Source: Pseudomonas coleopterorum
GTDB lineage: Bacteria > Pseudomonadota > Gammaproteobacteria > Pseudomonadales > Pseudomonadaceae
Direction of reading: 5' to 3'
DNA: 64,000 nucleotides
Assembly (NCBI RefSeq): GCF_900105555.1
Contig: NZ_FNTZ01000001.1
Location: 2,728,001 to 2,792,000, forward strand
The number at the start of each line of letters is the position of its first letter. Position 1 is the stretch's first letter. Below are positions 16,466 through 22,440 of this stretch, in pieces. Under the pieces are notes generated by a model. The model was not told the origin of the DNA. It made no database searches and was given only the letters and a program-made list of their open reading frames with translations. Position numbers and translations under genes: made by a program.

Positions 16466-16628
16466 CGCGCTCAACGATGCTTTCCAGCTTCTCCTCGACG
16501 CACATGCGCACGAACACGGCGAGCTGCAGCTTGTGCAGGCGCGCTACGGCCTTGAGGGCCTCGTAGGTTTCGTCGTCGTAGCGGGACTTGATCTCCCGGT
16601 CTTTCAGGTGGCGTGGCTCGTCGTACAT
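16437..16628 (-). CDS. Ribbon-helix-helix (Arc-type) DNA-binding protein
   Basis: A protein of 63 residues: 'HLKDREIKSRYDDETYEALKAVARLHKLQLAVFVRMCVEEKLE'. The strand-helix-helix order and the 'KSRYDDETYEAL' opening fit the Arc/MetJ superfamily. It is the second gene of the PR operon, so it is probably an early regulator of phage transcription. A GGAG-type site precedes the ATG. Confidence 0.7.
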   Translation of the reverse strand: MYDEPRHLKDREIKSRYDDETYEALKAVARLHKLQLAVFVRMCVEEKLESIVERDVTANQQVG

Positions 16629-16657
16629 GTGTTGCTCCTTGTGGCTGATGAAGTGGT

Positions 16658-16843
16658 TTAAGCGGCAGATTTGTTAATCGATTCTTCGTACAGGGCTTCC
16701 ACGGCCTTGCCGGTTTCGTACTTCACCCCAGCGCCTTTGCTGGCACGGTGGATAGTCGGCTGCGTGGTACCTACGCGATCGGCGACGGCTTTTTGGGAGA
16801 AGCCGTGCGCAAACAGACTGTTCAGCATTTCTTGCACGGTCAT
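16658..16843 (-). CDS. Cro-like repressor
   Basis: A protein of 61 residues from ATG 16843, preceded by GGAGGCACGAAA. It contains a helix-turn-helix 'FSQKAVADRVGTTQPTIHRASKGAGVK', of the same TQPT-H type as the neighbouring CI ('VTQPTVHRIITG'). It is divergent from cI and the first gene of PR, the standard Cro place. It would bind the same ATACGC..GCGTAT operators and favour lytic growth. Confidence 0.88.
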   Translation of the reverse strand: MTVQEMLNSLFAHGFSQKAVADRVGTTQPTIHRASKGAGVKYETGKAVEALYEESINKSAA

Positions 16844-16856
16844 TTTCGTGCCTCCG

Positions 16857-16919
16857 ATACGGCGTTGTATTGATCGCATGATACGCAGGCGTATTAGCGA
16901 AGGCAATACACTCCCGCAA
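16857..16919 (-). promoter_or_regulatory. PR promoter and OR operators
   Basis: On the minus strand TTGCGG (16919-16914), 17 bases, then TAATAC (16896-16891) forms a good sigma-70 promoter for cro. The 14-bp palindrome ATACGCAGGCGTAT at 16881-16894 overlaps the -10 box. A related site ATACGGCGTTGTAT lies at 16857-16870. A weaker half-site is near 16905. The first site is identical to one at PL. Confidence 0.75.
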
Positions 16920-16941
16920 TACGTTTTTCTATTGGTGTCGA

Positions 16942-17607
16942 ATGAGCATTGGGGATCGAATAGCTTCGGAAATGGGCGCTCGCGGCTGGAGCGAGGGCGA
17001 GCTGGCGCGTCAAGCCAACGTGACGCAACCGACGGTTCACAGGATTATCACTGGAGAATCGCGATCACCCAGAAGAGACAATGTTGAAAAGATTGCGAAA
17101 GCTCTTCGGGTCTCCAGCAAATGGCTTTGGGACGGCGGGACTGCCGAGGATAGGGTTTCGGCGGACTTCAACGTGGAGCCTGTAGCGAGCCCCACTCGAT
17201 ATCACGAATACCCCGAGATAAGCTGGGTACAGGCTGGGATGCCAATGGAAGTTGAAGAGTTAGCCAACATAGCGAATTGCGAGAAGCACCCATCTGACGC
17301 CTGGGCGGGGCCGCGTGGCTTTTGGTTGAAGGTTCGCGGACCTTCGATGACGTCGCAGGGAGGTATATCTTTTATTGAGGGGATGGTGATTTTGGTTGCG
17401 CCAGACTTTGATATAGAAACAGGAAATTATGTTGTCGCAAGGATGATCGATACCGATGAGGCCACCTTCAAGCAGTTTATATGGGACTCAGGTCGCGCTT
17501 ATCTGAAGCCATTAAACCCCGCCTTCCCAACCGTAGAGGTCGATGACACATGGGTGATAGTTGGGAAGGTCGTCGACGCCAAGTGGCCTAGGTCAATATT
17601 AGGCTGA
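16942..17607 (+). CDS. CI-type prophage repressor (S24 peptidase)
   Basis: A protein of 221 residues. The N-terminal XRE helix-turn-helix is at about 18-40 ('GELARQANVTQPTVHRIITG'). A LexA/CI-like self-cleavage site Ala98-Gly99 ('WVQAGMP') follows, then a catalytic Ser135 ('VRGPSMTSQGG') and Lys177 ('ATFKQF'). This is the RecA-responsive repressor that holds the prophage silent, so induction by DNA damage is expected. GC is lower than in surrounding host DNA, as usual for phage immunity regions. It converges with the VRR-NUC gene, with a 6-base gap. Confidence 0.94.
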   Translation: MSIGDRIASEMGARGWSEGELARQANVTQPTVHRIITGESRSPRRDNVEKIAKALRVSSKWLWDGGTAEDRVSADFNVEPVASPTRYHEYPEISWVQAGMPMEVEELANIANCEKHPSDAWAGPRGFWLKVRGPSMTSQGGISFIEGMVILVAPDFDIETGNYVVARMIDTDEATFKQFIWDSGRAYLKPLNPAFPTVEVDDTWVIVGKVVDAKWPRSILG

Positions 17608-17613
17608 TGAATT

Positions 17614-18357
17614 TCAGGCCCTGATCAGTCGCAGCAGCCTAAAGTTCAGACCCAGTGCTATCAGCGTAGGGATTGTGACTCGCTGATGTGCTGTCAGGCG
17701 GTCTTGGACTTTTACCTCGACCAGCAGCACCTGGCCTTCTTTCACCAGCTCCAGGTCCGGCCATCCATTCGATAAAGATCCATCATACCTGGAGTATATC
17801 TCCAGCAGACTGTGCCAGAAACTAACTGGCACAGCCTCAAGGAACTGTTTAACGCTGGCCTTACCGGATGGCGCTTTAGGCCAGACTGCTCCTGACTCAA
17901 AGCAGATTTTTTCAAAGTCGCGCTGAACACTATCTGCTTCGCTAATCCTATCGTTAATCAGGCCGTGCATAGCAGCCATTGCCGCCGCATCAACACGCTT
18001 TTCATTCCTAATTATCCCGTCAATGCCAACAGCGGTCATGGGAACCAGATAGTGGATGGCGTGCAGGAATGGCGTGGCTCGATCCCCGATGCCCTGATAG
18101 GGATTTCGGTCGATCAAATACGGCAGGATAAGAGCTCGGAATATCGATCTGATTGTGTTTCCCTCCGTATGCTCGCCACACCACCCCTCGCTCTTCATCA
18201 GACCTAGCGCTGCATTTTCTGGGGATCCAGAAAATGGAATCCCCACCCTCTCTTCGCAGGGGCTCCATTGCCGTCCGGCCCCTGGAAGTGGCAACGGCGC
18301 CGTATCGGTTCCGCGCCAATAAACCCCCTGACCTGCTTTTTCCTTACCGCAATCCAT
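17614..18357 (-). CDS. VRR-NUC domain nuclease in the immunity region
   Basis: A protein of 247 residues. The C-terminal 55 residues match the VRR-NUC fold of PD-(D/E)xK nucleases: 'NGWPDLELV', then 'VLLVEVKVQDRLTAHQ', then a helix and strand. The D, E, K and Q positions are all present. The first 190 residues are helical and unrecognised, with several Cys residues ('SEGWCGEHTEG'). The gene is convergent with cI and starts just inside the PL operator region, so it may be expressed from the prophage. In lambda the space beside cI encodes the RexAB exclusion system; a superinfection-exclusion or defence role is inferred from that. Replication-linked nuclease activity is the alternative. Confidence 0.8.
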   Translation of the reverse strand: MDCGKEKAGQGVYWRGTDTAPLPLPGAGRQWSPCEERVGIPFSGSPENAALGLMKSEGWCGEHTEGNTIRSIFRALILPYLIDRNPYQGIGDRATPFLHAIHYLVPMTAVGIDGIIRNEKRVDAAAMAAMHGLINDRISEADSVQRDFEKICFESGAVWPKAPSGKASVKQFLEAVPVSFWHSLLEIYSRYDGSLSNGWPDLELVKEGQVLLVEVKVQDRLTAHQRVTIPTLIALGLNFRLLRLIRA

Positions 18358-18406
18358 GCCATGCCCGCCTGCTCATTCCTGGGGAGGCAGACTCTCATCA
18401 AAAATA

Positions 18407-18448
18407 ATACGCAGGCGTATTGACGCAATCGATACGCTGACGTATTGT
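18407..18448 (+). promoter_or_regulatory. PL promoter with two CI/Cro operators
   Basis: TTGACG (18420-18425), 17 bases, TATTGT (18443-18448) gives a strong rightward promoter. Palindromes ATACGCAGGCGTAT (18407-18420) and ATACGCTGACGTAT (18432-18445) overlap the -35 and the spacer/-10. The first is identical to the OR site. A TATTAT on the minus strand near 18401-18406 could serve the VRR-NUC gene. Confidence 0.8.
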
Positions 18449-18486
18449 TCACCCATCGAGACGCAACAGCCCCTCACGAGGCCCTC

Positions 18487-18512
18487 AGCGGATCGGTCCG
18501 CTCTTTAACAAT
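18487..18512 (+). promoter_or_regulatory. Hairpin plus boxA antitermination site in PL leader
   Basis: AGCGGA-TCGG-TCCGCT forms a 6-bp tetraloop hairpin at 18487-18502. It runs directly into CGCTCTTTAACAAT (18499-18512), a match to the rRNA-operon boxA (GCTCTTTAACA). The order hairpin then boxA is that of rrn leaders and the reverse of lambda nut sites. It lies about 40 bases after the predicted PL start. The next 200 bases are non-coding and rich in short hairpins such as TAGCC-CCGAAA-GGCTA. Confidence 0.75.
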
Positions 18513-18725
18513 CCGCGCAACACGAACAAAGACGGCACCGCCTCTACGGCGACCGGAGATCAGATAGCCCCGAAAGGCTACCAACGCGAGGCGCACCTCG
18601 ACGGCTGACTAGAGCGAAAGGCTCGAACCGAGTGAATGACCCGCTATGCGGTGCCAGCGGAAACCGAACGATTTACTGAAGCGCCTGGGCGACCGGGCGC
18701 TTTGGAAATCAACGGAGGCACGACC

Positions 18726-19010
18726 ATGCAATGCGACTGCAAAGACAAATACCTTGAGGCCGTAAGGGAGCACGTGGTTGCTCGAGCTCCACAAGGCAGC
18801 GAAGGGTTCGAAATCGAGTTGGCCGGCTACGGCATGACCTTCGGTGACGATGGAGTTAACTGGATTTTCAAGGTCGACGTGAAAGGCGAGTACAAAGCTC
18901 CCAAGAAGGCCGGCGGGATGAAATCGGTGAAGGTCAACACTTTCATATCGGCAAACTTCTGCCCTTTCTGCGGTGTGAAATCCAAGGCGGATGAAGCTGA
19001 GGCCGCCTGA
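18726..19010 (+). CDS. First PL-operon protein, Cys-rich, unknown
   Basis: A protein of 94 residues from ATG 18726 (GGAGG nine bases upstream). It begins 'MQCDCKDKYLEAVREHV' and ends with 'ANFCPFCGVKSKADEAEAA'. The paired Cys at both ends could hold a zinc ion. The middle is beta-type ('FEIELAGYGMTFGDDGVNWIFKVDVKGEY'). No family recognised. It is the first coding gene after a long leader. Confidence 0.7.
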   Translation: MQCDCKDKYLEAVREHVVARAPQGSEGFEIELAGYGMTFGDDGVNWIFKVDVKGEYKAPKKAGGMKSVKVNTFISANFCPFCGVKSKADEAEAA

Positions 19011-19047
19011 CCCACCCGTTGGCATTCGCAAGAGTGCCCATCGGGGT

Positions 19048-19168
19048 GTGATCTGGCGTTTGCCTCGCTTGGGACAGGGGTGCCCTGCGTGCGGGGTGCT
19101 GTCGACAAGGTAGCGCTGCTGAAATCGACGTAAGTCTTTCGGGTTCGAATCCCGGCCAGATCACACCA
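19048..19168 (+). ncRNA. tRNA-like RNA with extended acceptor stem and internal insertion
   Basis: A perfect 10-bp pairing (GTGATCTGGC at 19048-19057 with GCCAGATCAC at 19155-19164) is followed by A and CCA (19165-19168). Just inside is a good T-arm: TCGGG-TTCGAAT-CCCGG (19139-19155). A possible D-arm (GTGCT...AGCGC, loop with AAGGT) and a weak anticodon-like arm with loop CTGAAAT precede it. About 40 extra bases lie between the 5' acceptor strand and the D-arm, so the total of about 121 is too long for a normal tRNA. There is no ORF here. Confidence 0.5.
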
Positions 19169-19230
19169 CCGATGCGGACGATTCTGCGGCCTATAACCGC
19201 CCACCTGCATCACCCCAACCGGAGAACGAC

Positions 19231-19371
19231 ATGCTCCTACTGATCCTGATCGGCGCAGCGCTCAGCCATGCGCGGCCAGAACCGCCTCCTGAAAGCGGCC
19301 TGCCAACCGATCCGCTGCGCATCCATCGCGAGCGCTGGCGAACACCCATCGGGCCACGATCATTCTGGTGA
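19231..19371 (+). CDS. 46-residue small protein with hydrophobic start
   Basis: ATG 19231 with GGAG nine bases upstream opens a 46-codon frame: 'MLLLILIGAALSHARPEPPP' then a basic part ending 'TPIGPRSFW'. The first 12 residues are strongly hydrophobic, like a short signal or membrane anchor. It lies between the tRNA-like element and a terminator hairpin. Coding status is likely but not certain. Confidence 0.5.
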   Translation: MLLLILIGAALSHARPEPPPESGLPTDPLRIHRERWRTPIGPRSFW

Positions 19372-19670
19372 TCAGTGTCCCGCCAAAAACTCCTGACTCT
19401 GAGAGATCGGAATTGGAAAGCCCGGGTATTCTCGGGCTTTCGCCTGCACCACCTGCACGGCCTGCGGTTTTCTGCTGGTCCTGCACCCACTCCAACCCAC
19501 ACGACCGCATCGGCGGGTGCCAGGCTGGCTATTCACGCCCAGCTTGGTCCCTGTTGCCTGGCATCCGACCAATGCGGTCAGAGGATCACTCATGGAACCT
19601 GGATATTGCGAAGGTGAAGCCTGCGGTCGTGAAGGCTGCGCGGGCGTTATCGGCGAGCACAAGGTTATGA
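19368..19670 (+). CDS. Doubtful ORF with zinc-finger-like Cys/His
   Basis: A GTG at 19368 overlaps the previous stop (GTGA) and opens a 100-codon frame containing 'FCWSCTHSNPHDRIGGCQAGY', a possible zinc knuckle like those in other phage small proteins. Against it: no clear ribosome-binding site, a terminator-like hairpin lies inside it, and its last 79 bases overlap the better-supported next gene. It may be a decayed gene. Confidence 0.3.
   Translation: MISVPPKTPDSERSELESPGILGLSPAPPARPAVFCWSCTHSNPHDRIGGCQAGYSRPAWSLLPGIRPMRSEDHSWNLDIAKVKPAVVKAARALSASTRL
19417..19440. terminator. Terminator-like hairpin in PL operon
   Basis: AAAGCCCG (19417-19424) pairs with CGGGCTTT (19433-19440) around an 8-base loop; short T runs follow on both strands. 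Its place 1 kb downstream of PL, after the boxA leader, matches tL-type terminators that need antitermination to be read through. Confidence 0.5.
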
Positions 19671-20032
19671 ACTGCAGTTGTCACATCAATCCCCCCTGCG
19701 GGGCATGCACCGCGCCACGCGGCTACTGCGAGGCTTGCGGATGGGAAGAGTCGGAAGAACCAGCTCCCGAGCCACAGCCATTAAGCCAGAAGGAAAAGGA
19801 TTTTTGGAAAGCGCAGGCCGAAGAATGGGAGCGACTTAGGAATGCCCCGCTGGATAACACGAAGGTCAGTTGGCGCTATGCCCCGCATACCAACGCCTCA
19901 ATGATCAAGGAAGGCGTATACCCCGTAAGCATGAGCCGCGAAGAGGTTGAGCGAGAGGTAACTGGCACCTTCGGTGGCCGGTTCGAGCGTTTCGGCAACG
20001 GCCACTTCAAGTACATCGCCTACACCGACTAA
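19592..20032 (+). CDS. Cys-rich zinc-binding phage protein
   Basis: A protein of 146 residues from ATG 19592 (GAGG seven bases upstream). The first 60 residues contain about ten Cys and several His ('YCEGEACGREGCAGVIG', 'CSCHINPPCGACTAPRGYCEACGWE'), suggesting two zinc sites. A Pro/Glu linker follows, then a helical and beta C-terminus ('VSWRYAPHTNASMIKEGVYPVSMS'). Possibly nucleic-acid or protein binding. Family not recognised. Confidence 0.75.
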   Translation: MEPGYCEGEACGREGCAGVIGEHKVMNCSCHINPPCGACTAPRGYCEACGWEESEEPAPEPQPLSQKEKDFWKAQAEEWERLRNAPLDNTKVSWRYAPHTNASMIKEGVYPVSMSREEVEREVTGTFGGRFERFGNGHFKYIAYTD

Positions 20033-20050
20033 CCCACCGAGGACCCCACC

Positions 20051-20266
20051 ATGGCCAAACGATTGGAGAAACTTCCGCGCCGCCGTTCACGCCAAGCTTG
20101 GCCACGGTCGGCGGTCCAGCAGTGCTTTGACGTTGCATTCAGCCACACCGCGCGAGCGCGCAGCTTCATGGTCGCTTGCGACTTCAAGTACGCCCAGCAG
20201 TGCCTTGCGGATGCTGCGCACGCTCATGAATTGGCGCGGCAGATGCTCAGGAGTATTCGCGCATGA
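20051..20266 (+). CDS. Small basic phage protein
   Basis: A protein of 71 residues, with a very basic N-terminus ('MAKRLEKLPRRRSRQAWPRS') and a helical rest ('HTARARSFMVACDFKYAQQCLADAAHAHELARQML'). It is coupled to the next gene by a short overlap. No family recognised. Confidence 0.6.
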   Translation: MAKRLEKLPRRRSRQAWPRSAVQQCFDVAFSHTARARSFMVACDFKYAQQCLADAAHAHELARQMLRSIRA

Positions 20267-20691
20267 ACGCACTTCAGATCGCCCAGGCGGAGTATGACAA
20301 CCGCCTTCCCGCGCCGGTCAACGAAGACCTGGTCGAAACCGAATGGTTGGAAGCCAGCGCTGAGCGCCTCATGGACGGCCAAGCCGTCGAGTGGGGCTAT
20401 CGCAAGGCTGACAAAGGCCAGGTCACTCCGGACGAGTTTGCTACTGCTGTGCAGGCGCACCTGGTCGACCGTCAGATCGCCGGCGAAGACCAGCGCGACG
20501 CCTTCGCCCGACTGGTGATCGCCAATCTCGTGTGGGGCACGCGCTTCGATGGACGGGCCAACGCTGAATACCTGATGGGCAGCCGTACCGCGCTGAAGGG
20601 GATCGCCATGGACCTGCTGCGGCCACACGCCGAGCGCGCCGTTGAGCTTGATCAGCAGTGGCAGCGCGAATCAGAGGAGTGCGGATTTTGA
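20263..20691 (+). CDS. Phage protein, unknown
   Basis: A protein of 142 residues, all-helical in appearance and acidic overall. It begins 'MNALQIAQAEYDNRLPAPV', a type of opening common in short phage and plasmid proteins. It overlaps both neighbours by 4 bases. Function unknown. Confidence 0.7.
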   Translation: MNALQIAQAEYDNRLPAPVNEDLVETEWLEASAERLMDGQAVEWGYRKADKGQVTPDEFATAVQAHLVDRQIAGEDQRDAFARLVIANLVWGTRFDGRANAEYLMGSRTALKGIAMDLLRPHAERAVELDQQWQRESEECGF

Positions 20692-20879
20692 GCGTCCACT
20701 CGAAGCTTTCCACAATGCTCGACGAGCTGCAGCACCCTTCGACTCCACCCCATTACGAGGGCTACGTCGAGCGGAAGATCGTCCAGGCGCTCGAAGAGCA
20801 GGCGATCGACGTCGAGGACTTCCATTACTACTGCGTTCGGTTCCGCAAGGTCTGCGGACAGCGCAAGGAGGCAGCATGA
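20688..20879 (+). CDS. Small phage protein with TTG start
   Basis: The best start is TTG 20688, overlapping the previous stop (TTGA) with GAGGAG eight bases upstream; this gives 63 residues. An upstream ATG at 20658 lies inside the previous gene. The protein is helical, with 'YVERKIVQALEEQAIDVEDFHYYCVRFRKVCG'. Function unknown. Confidence 0.6.
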   Translation: MSVHSKLSTMLDELQHPSTPPHYEGYVERKIVQALEEQAIDVEDFHYYCVRFRKVCGQRKEAA

Positions 20880-21097
20880 GTACTGCACCGGTCAAATCCC
20901 TGGTCGACGAACAAATCGAAGAACTGCCCGCTCACATGGCCATTCCAGACGATCGGGTGTTGATGGTCTTCAAAGGCCTGACCATGTGGGATGCGATGCA
21001 GGCCGCCGAGCGCGCCCACATCTCTAATCCCCAGGCATGGAGCCGCAGGGCCTGCCTGTGTGGTGAGTGGACGCTGAGCTATGAGGTGCGAGCATGA
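20876..21097 (+). CDS. Small phage protein, unknown
   Basis: A protein of 73 residues from ATG 20876, with AAGGAGG seven bases upstream and ATGA coupling to the previous gene. Sequence 'MVFKGLTMWDAMQAAERAHISNPQAWSRRACLCGEWTL'. No known family. The frame extends upstream but without a start site. Confidence 0.65.
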   Translation: MSTAPVKSLVDEQIEELPAHMAIPDDRVLMVFKGLTMWDAMQAAERAHISNPQAWSRRACLCGEWTLSYEVRA

Positions 21098-21552
21098 AAA
21101 TGGAAACCAAACTTGGTGTTCTGAAAGGCGCCTGCCTCAACCATCAGCTTGTAGGCAGCCGCATTACCTGCAACCCGCCGCCCACCAACACAGATCAGGA
21201 TGTGCTTGTTCTCACGGACAAAGACCTCTTTGAGACGCACCTCAAGCCAAGACTTGTTGAGCACAATTTCGACAATGACGGCAGTGACTGTGGGGATATC
21301 AGCGAGTACTTGGGCGAGGAAGAGCTCACTTTTCAGTCTTTCTCTCACGGCGATCTGAACCTGATCATCACTTTTAGCGATCAGTTTTACAGGCGCTTCT
21401 TGGCAGCTACTTCAATAGCCAAACTGCTGAACATCATGCCGAAAGATCACCGGATTGCGCTGTTTCAGGCGGTCCTTTATGGGAACAGCTACACCCCGCT
21501 GCCTTTCCATATGCCGCCTCCAGCGCCTTGGGCGGAAAACCCACCCGCCTGA
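21094..21552 (+). CDS. Possible minimal nucleotidyltransferase-fold protein
   Basis: A protein of 152 residues. Near residue 20 it has 'LVGSRITCNPPPTNTDQDVLVL', which resembles the GS...DxD core of Pol-beta-type nucleotidyltransferases. 'GDLNLIITF' near 90 could supply the third carboxylate. After that the sequence is helical ('RFLAATSIAKLLN'). Such phage proteins are usually labelled hypothetical. Target (tRNA, protein or nucleotide) unknown. It is coupled by ATGA to the preceding gene and followed by the repeated spacer described at 21557. Confidence 0.55.
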   Translation: MKMETKLGVLKGACLNHQLVGSRITCNPPPTNTDQDVLVLTDKDLFETHLKPRLVEHNFDNDGSDCGDISEYLGEEELTFQSFSHGDLNLIITFSDQFYRRFLAATSIAKLLNIMPKDHRIALFQAVLYGNSYTPLPFHMPPPAPWAENPPA

Positions 21553-21556
21553 TGCA

Positions 21557-21578
21557 ATAACCCCTTCCCCATTCAATC
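21557..21578 (+). repeat. Stop-linked TAACCCCTTCCCC spacer, copy 1
   Basis: ATAACCCCTTCCCCATTCAATC lies just after the stop of the nucleotidyltransferase-like gene. A hairpin with stem GCGCC/GGCGC follows, then the GGAG of the bet gene. A near-identical block is at 27380, and shorter versions are at 25184, 28727 and 29523. Confidence 0.6.
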
Positions 21579-21615
21579 GCAGCGCCCCGGTGACGGTATG
21601 GCGCAAGGAGCAACC

Positions 21616-22440
21616 GTGTCCGCACTAATCAAACAAGCCGAGCATATGCCGGCCATGTCCGAGGACGCTCTTGTAGAGGTTCTCAGCGGTAGCCTTTACC
21701 CCGGTGCTGCTCGCAACTCGGTCGTGATGGTGCTTGCCTACTGCAAGGCAGCTCAACTTGATCCGATGTTGAAGCCGGTGCACATCGTACCGATCTGGAG
21801 CAAGGCAGCCGGGAAGATGGTGGACACCGTAATGCCCGGTGTTGGCCTGTATCGCATTCAAGCGGCACGCACCGGCCAGTACGCAGGTATCAGCGAGCCG
21901 GAATATGGTCCGCCCGTCAGCCTCAAGCTAGGCAATGTCGATGTGACGTTTCCAGAGTGGTGCCGCGTTACGGTCAAACGGCAGATGAGCAATGGTTTGG
22001 TGGCAGAGTACACCGCCAACGAGCGCTGGCTTGAGAACTACGCCACAGCAAGCAGAGACTCCGCAGCGCCGAATGCGATGTGGAAAAAGCGCTCATACGC
22101 CCAGCTTGCGAAATGTGCAGAAGCACAAGCACTTCGCAAGGCTTTCCCAGAGGTAGGGTCGGTACCAACTGCCGACGAGATGGAAGGCAAGGTCTTCGAG
22201 GAAGGGCCTCGCGAGGTCGCTTCTCAACGTCAACCTGAGCAGCCTATAGAGGCCGAACCGCTTGAAACCTACCCAGACGCCAAGCTGCAGGAAAACCTGC
22301 CGAAATGGCGGGCTGCAGTCGAGGCTGGTCGCTCATCTCCTGAACACCTGATTGCAACTGTGAGCAGCAAGTACACGCTCACCCAAGAGCAGACCGACAC
22401 CATCAATCAGCTCAAGCCCATCGAAGGTGAAGCCGCATGA
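21616..22440 (+). CDS. bet: Bet/RecT-family single-strand annealing protein
   Basis: A protein of 274 residues from GTG 21616 (GGAG five bases upstream; an ATG six codons earlier lies in the hairpin). The core 'LYPGAARNSVVMVLAYCKAAQLDPMLKPVHIVPIW' and 'DTVMPGVGLYRIQAARTGQYAG' is typical of lambda-type Bet proteins. It ends with a charged C-terminal region. It anneals complementary single strands made by the neighbouring exonuclease during phage recombination. It overlaps the exonuclease start by 4 bases. Confidence 0.93.
   Translation: MSALIKQAEHMPAMSEDALVEVLSGSLYPGAARNSVVMVLAYCKAAQLDPMLKPVHIVPIWSKAAGKMVDTVMPGVGLYRIQAARTGQYAGISEPEYGPPVSLKLGNVDVTFPEWCRVTVKRQMSNGLVAEYTANERWLENYATASRDSAAPNAMWKKRSYAQLAKCAEAQALRKAFPEVGSVPTADEMEGKVFEEGPREVASQRQPEQPIEAEPLETYPDAKLQENLPKWRAAVEAGRSSPEHLIATVSSKYTLTQEQTDTINQLKPIEGEAA

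Noticed and set aside
19048..19168. A standard tRNA gene
   Set aside because: The length (about 121), the insertion before the D-arm and the poor anticodon stem rule out a normal tRNA; kept only as a tRNA-like element.
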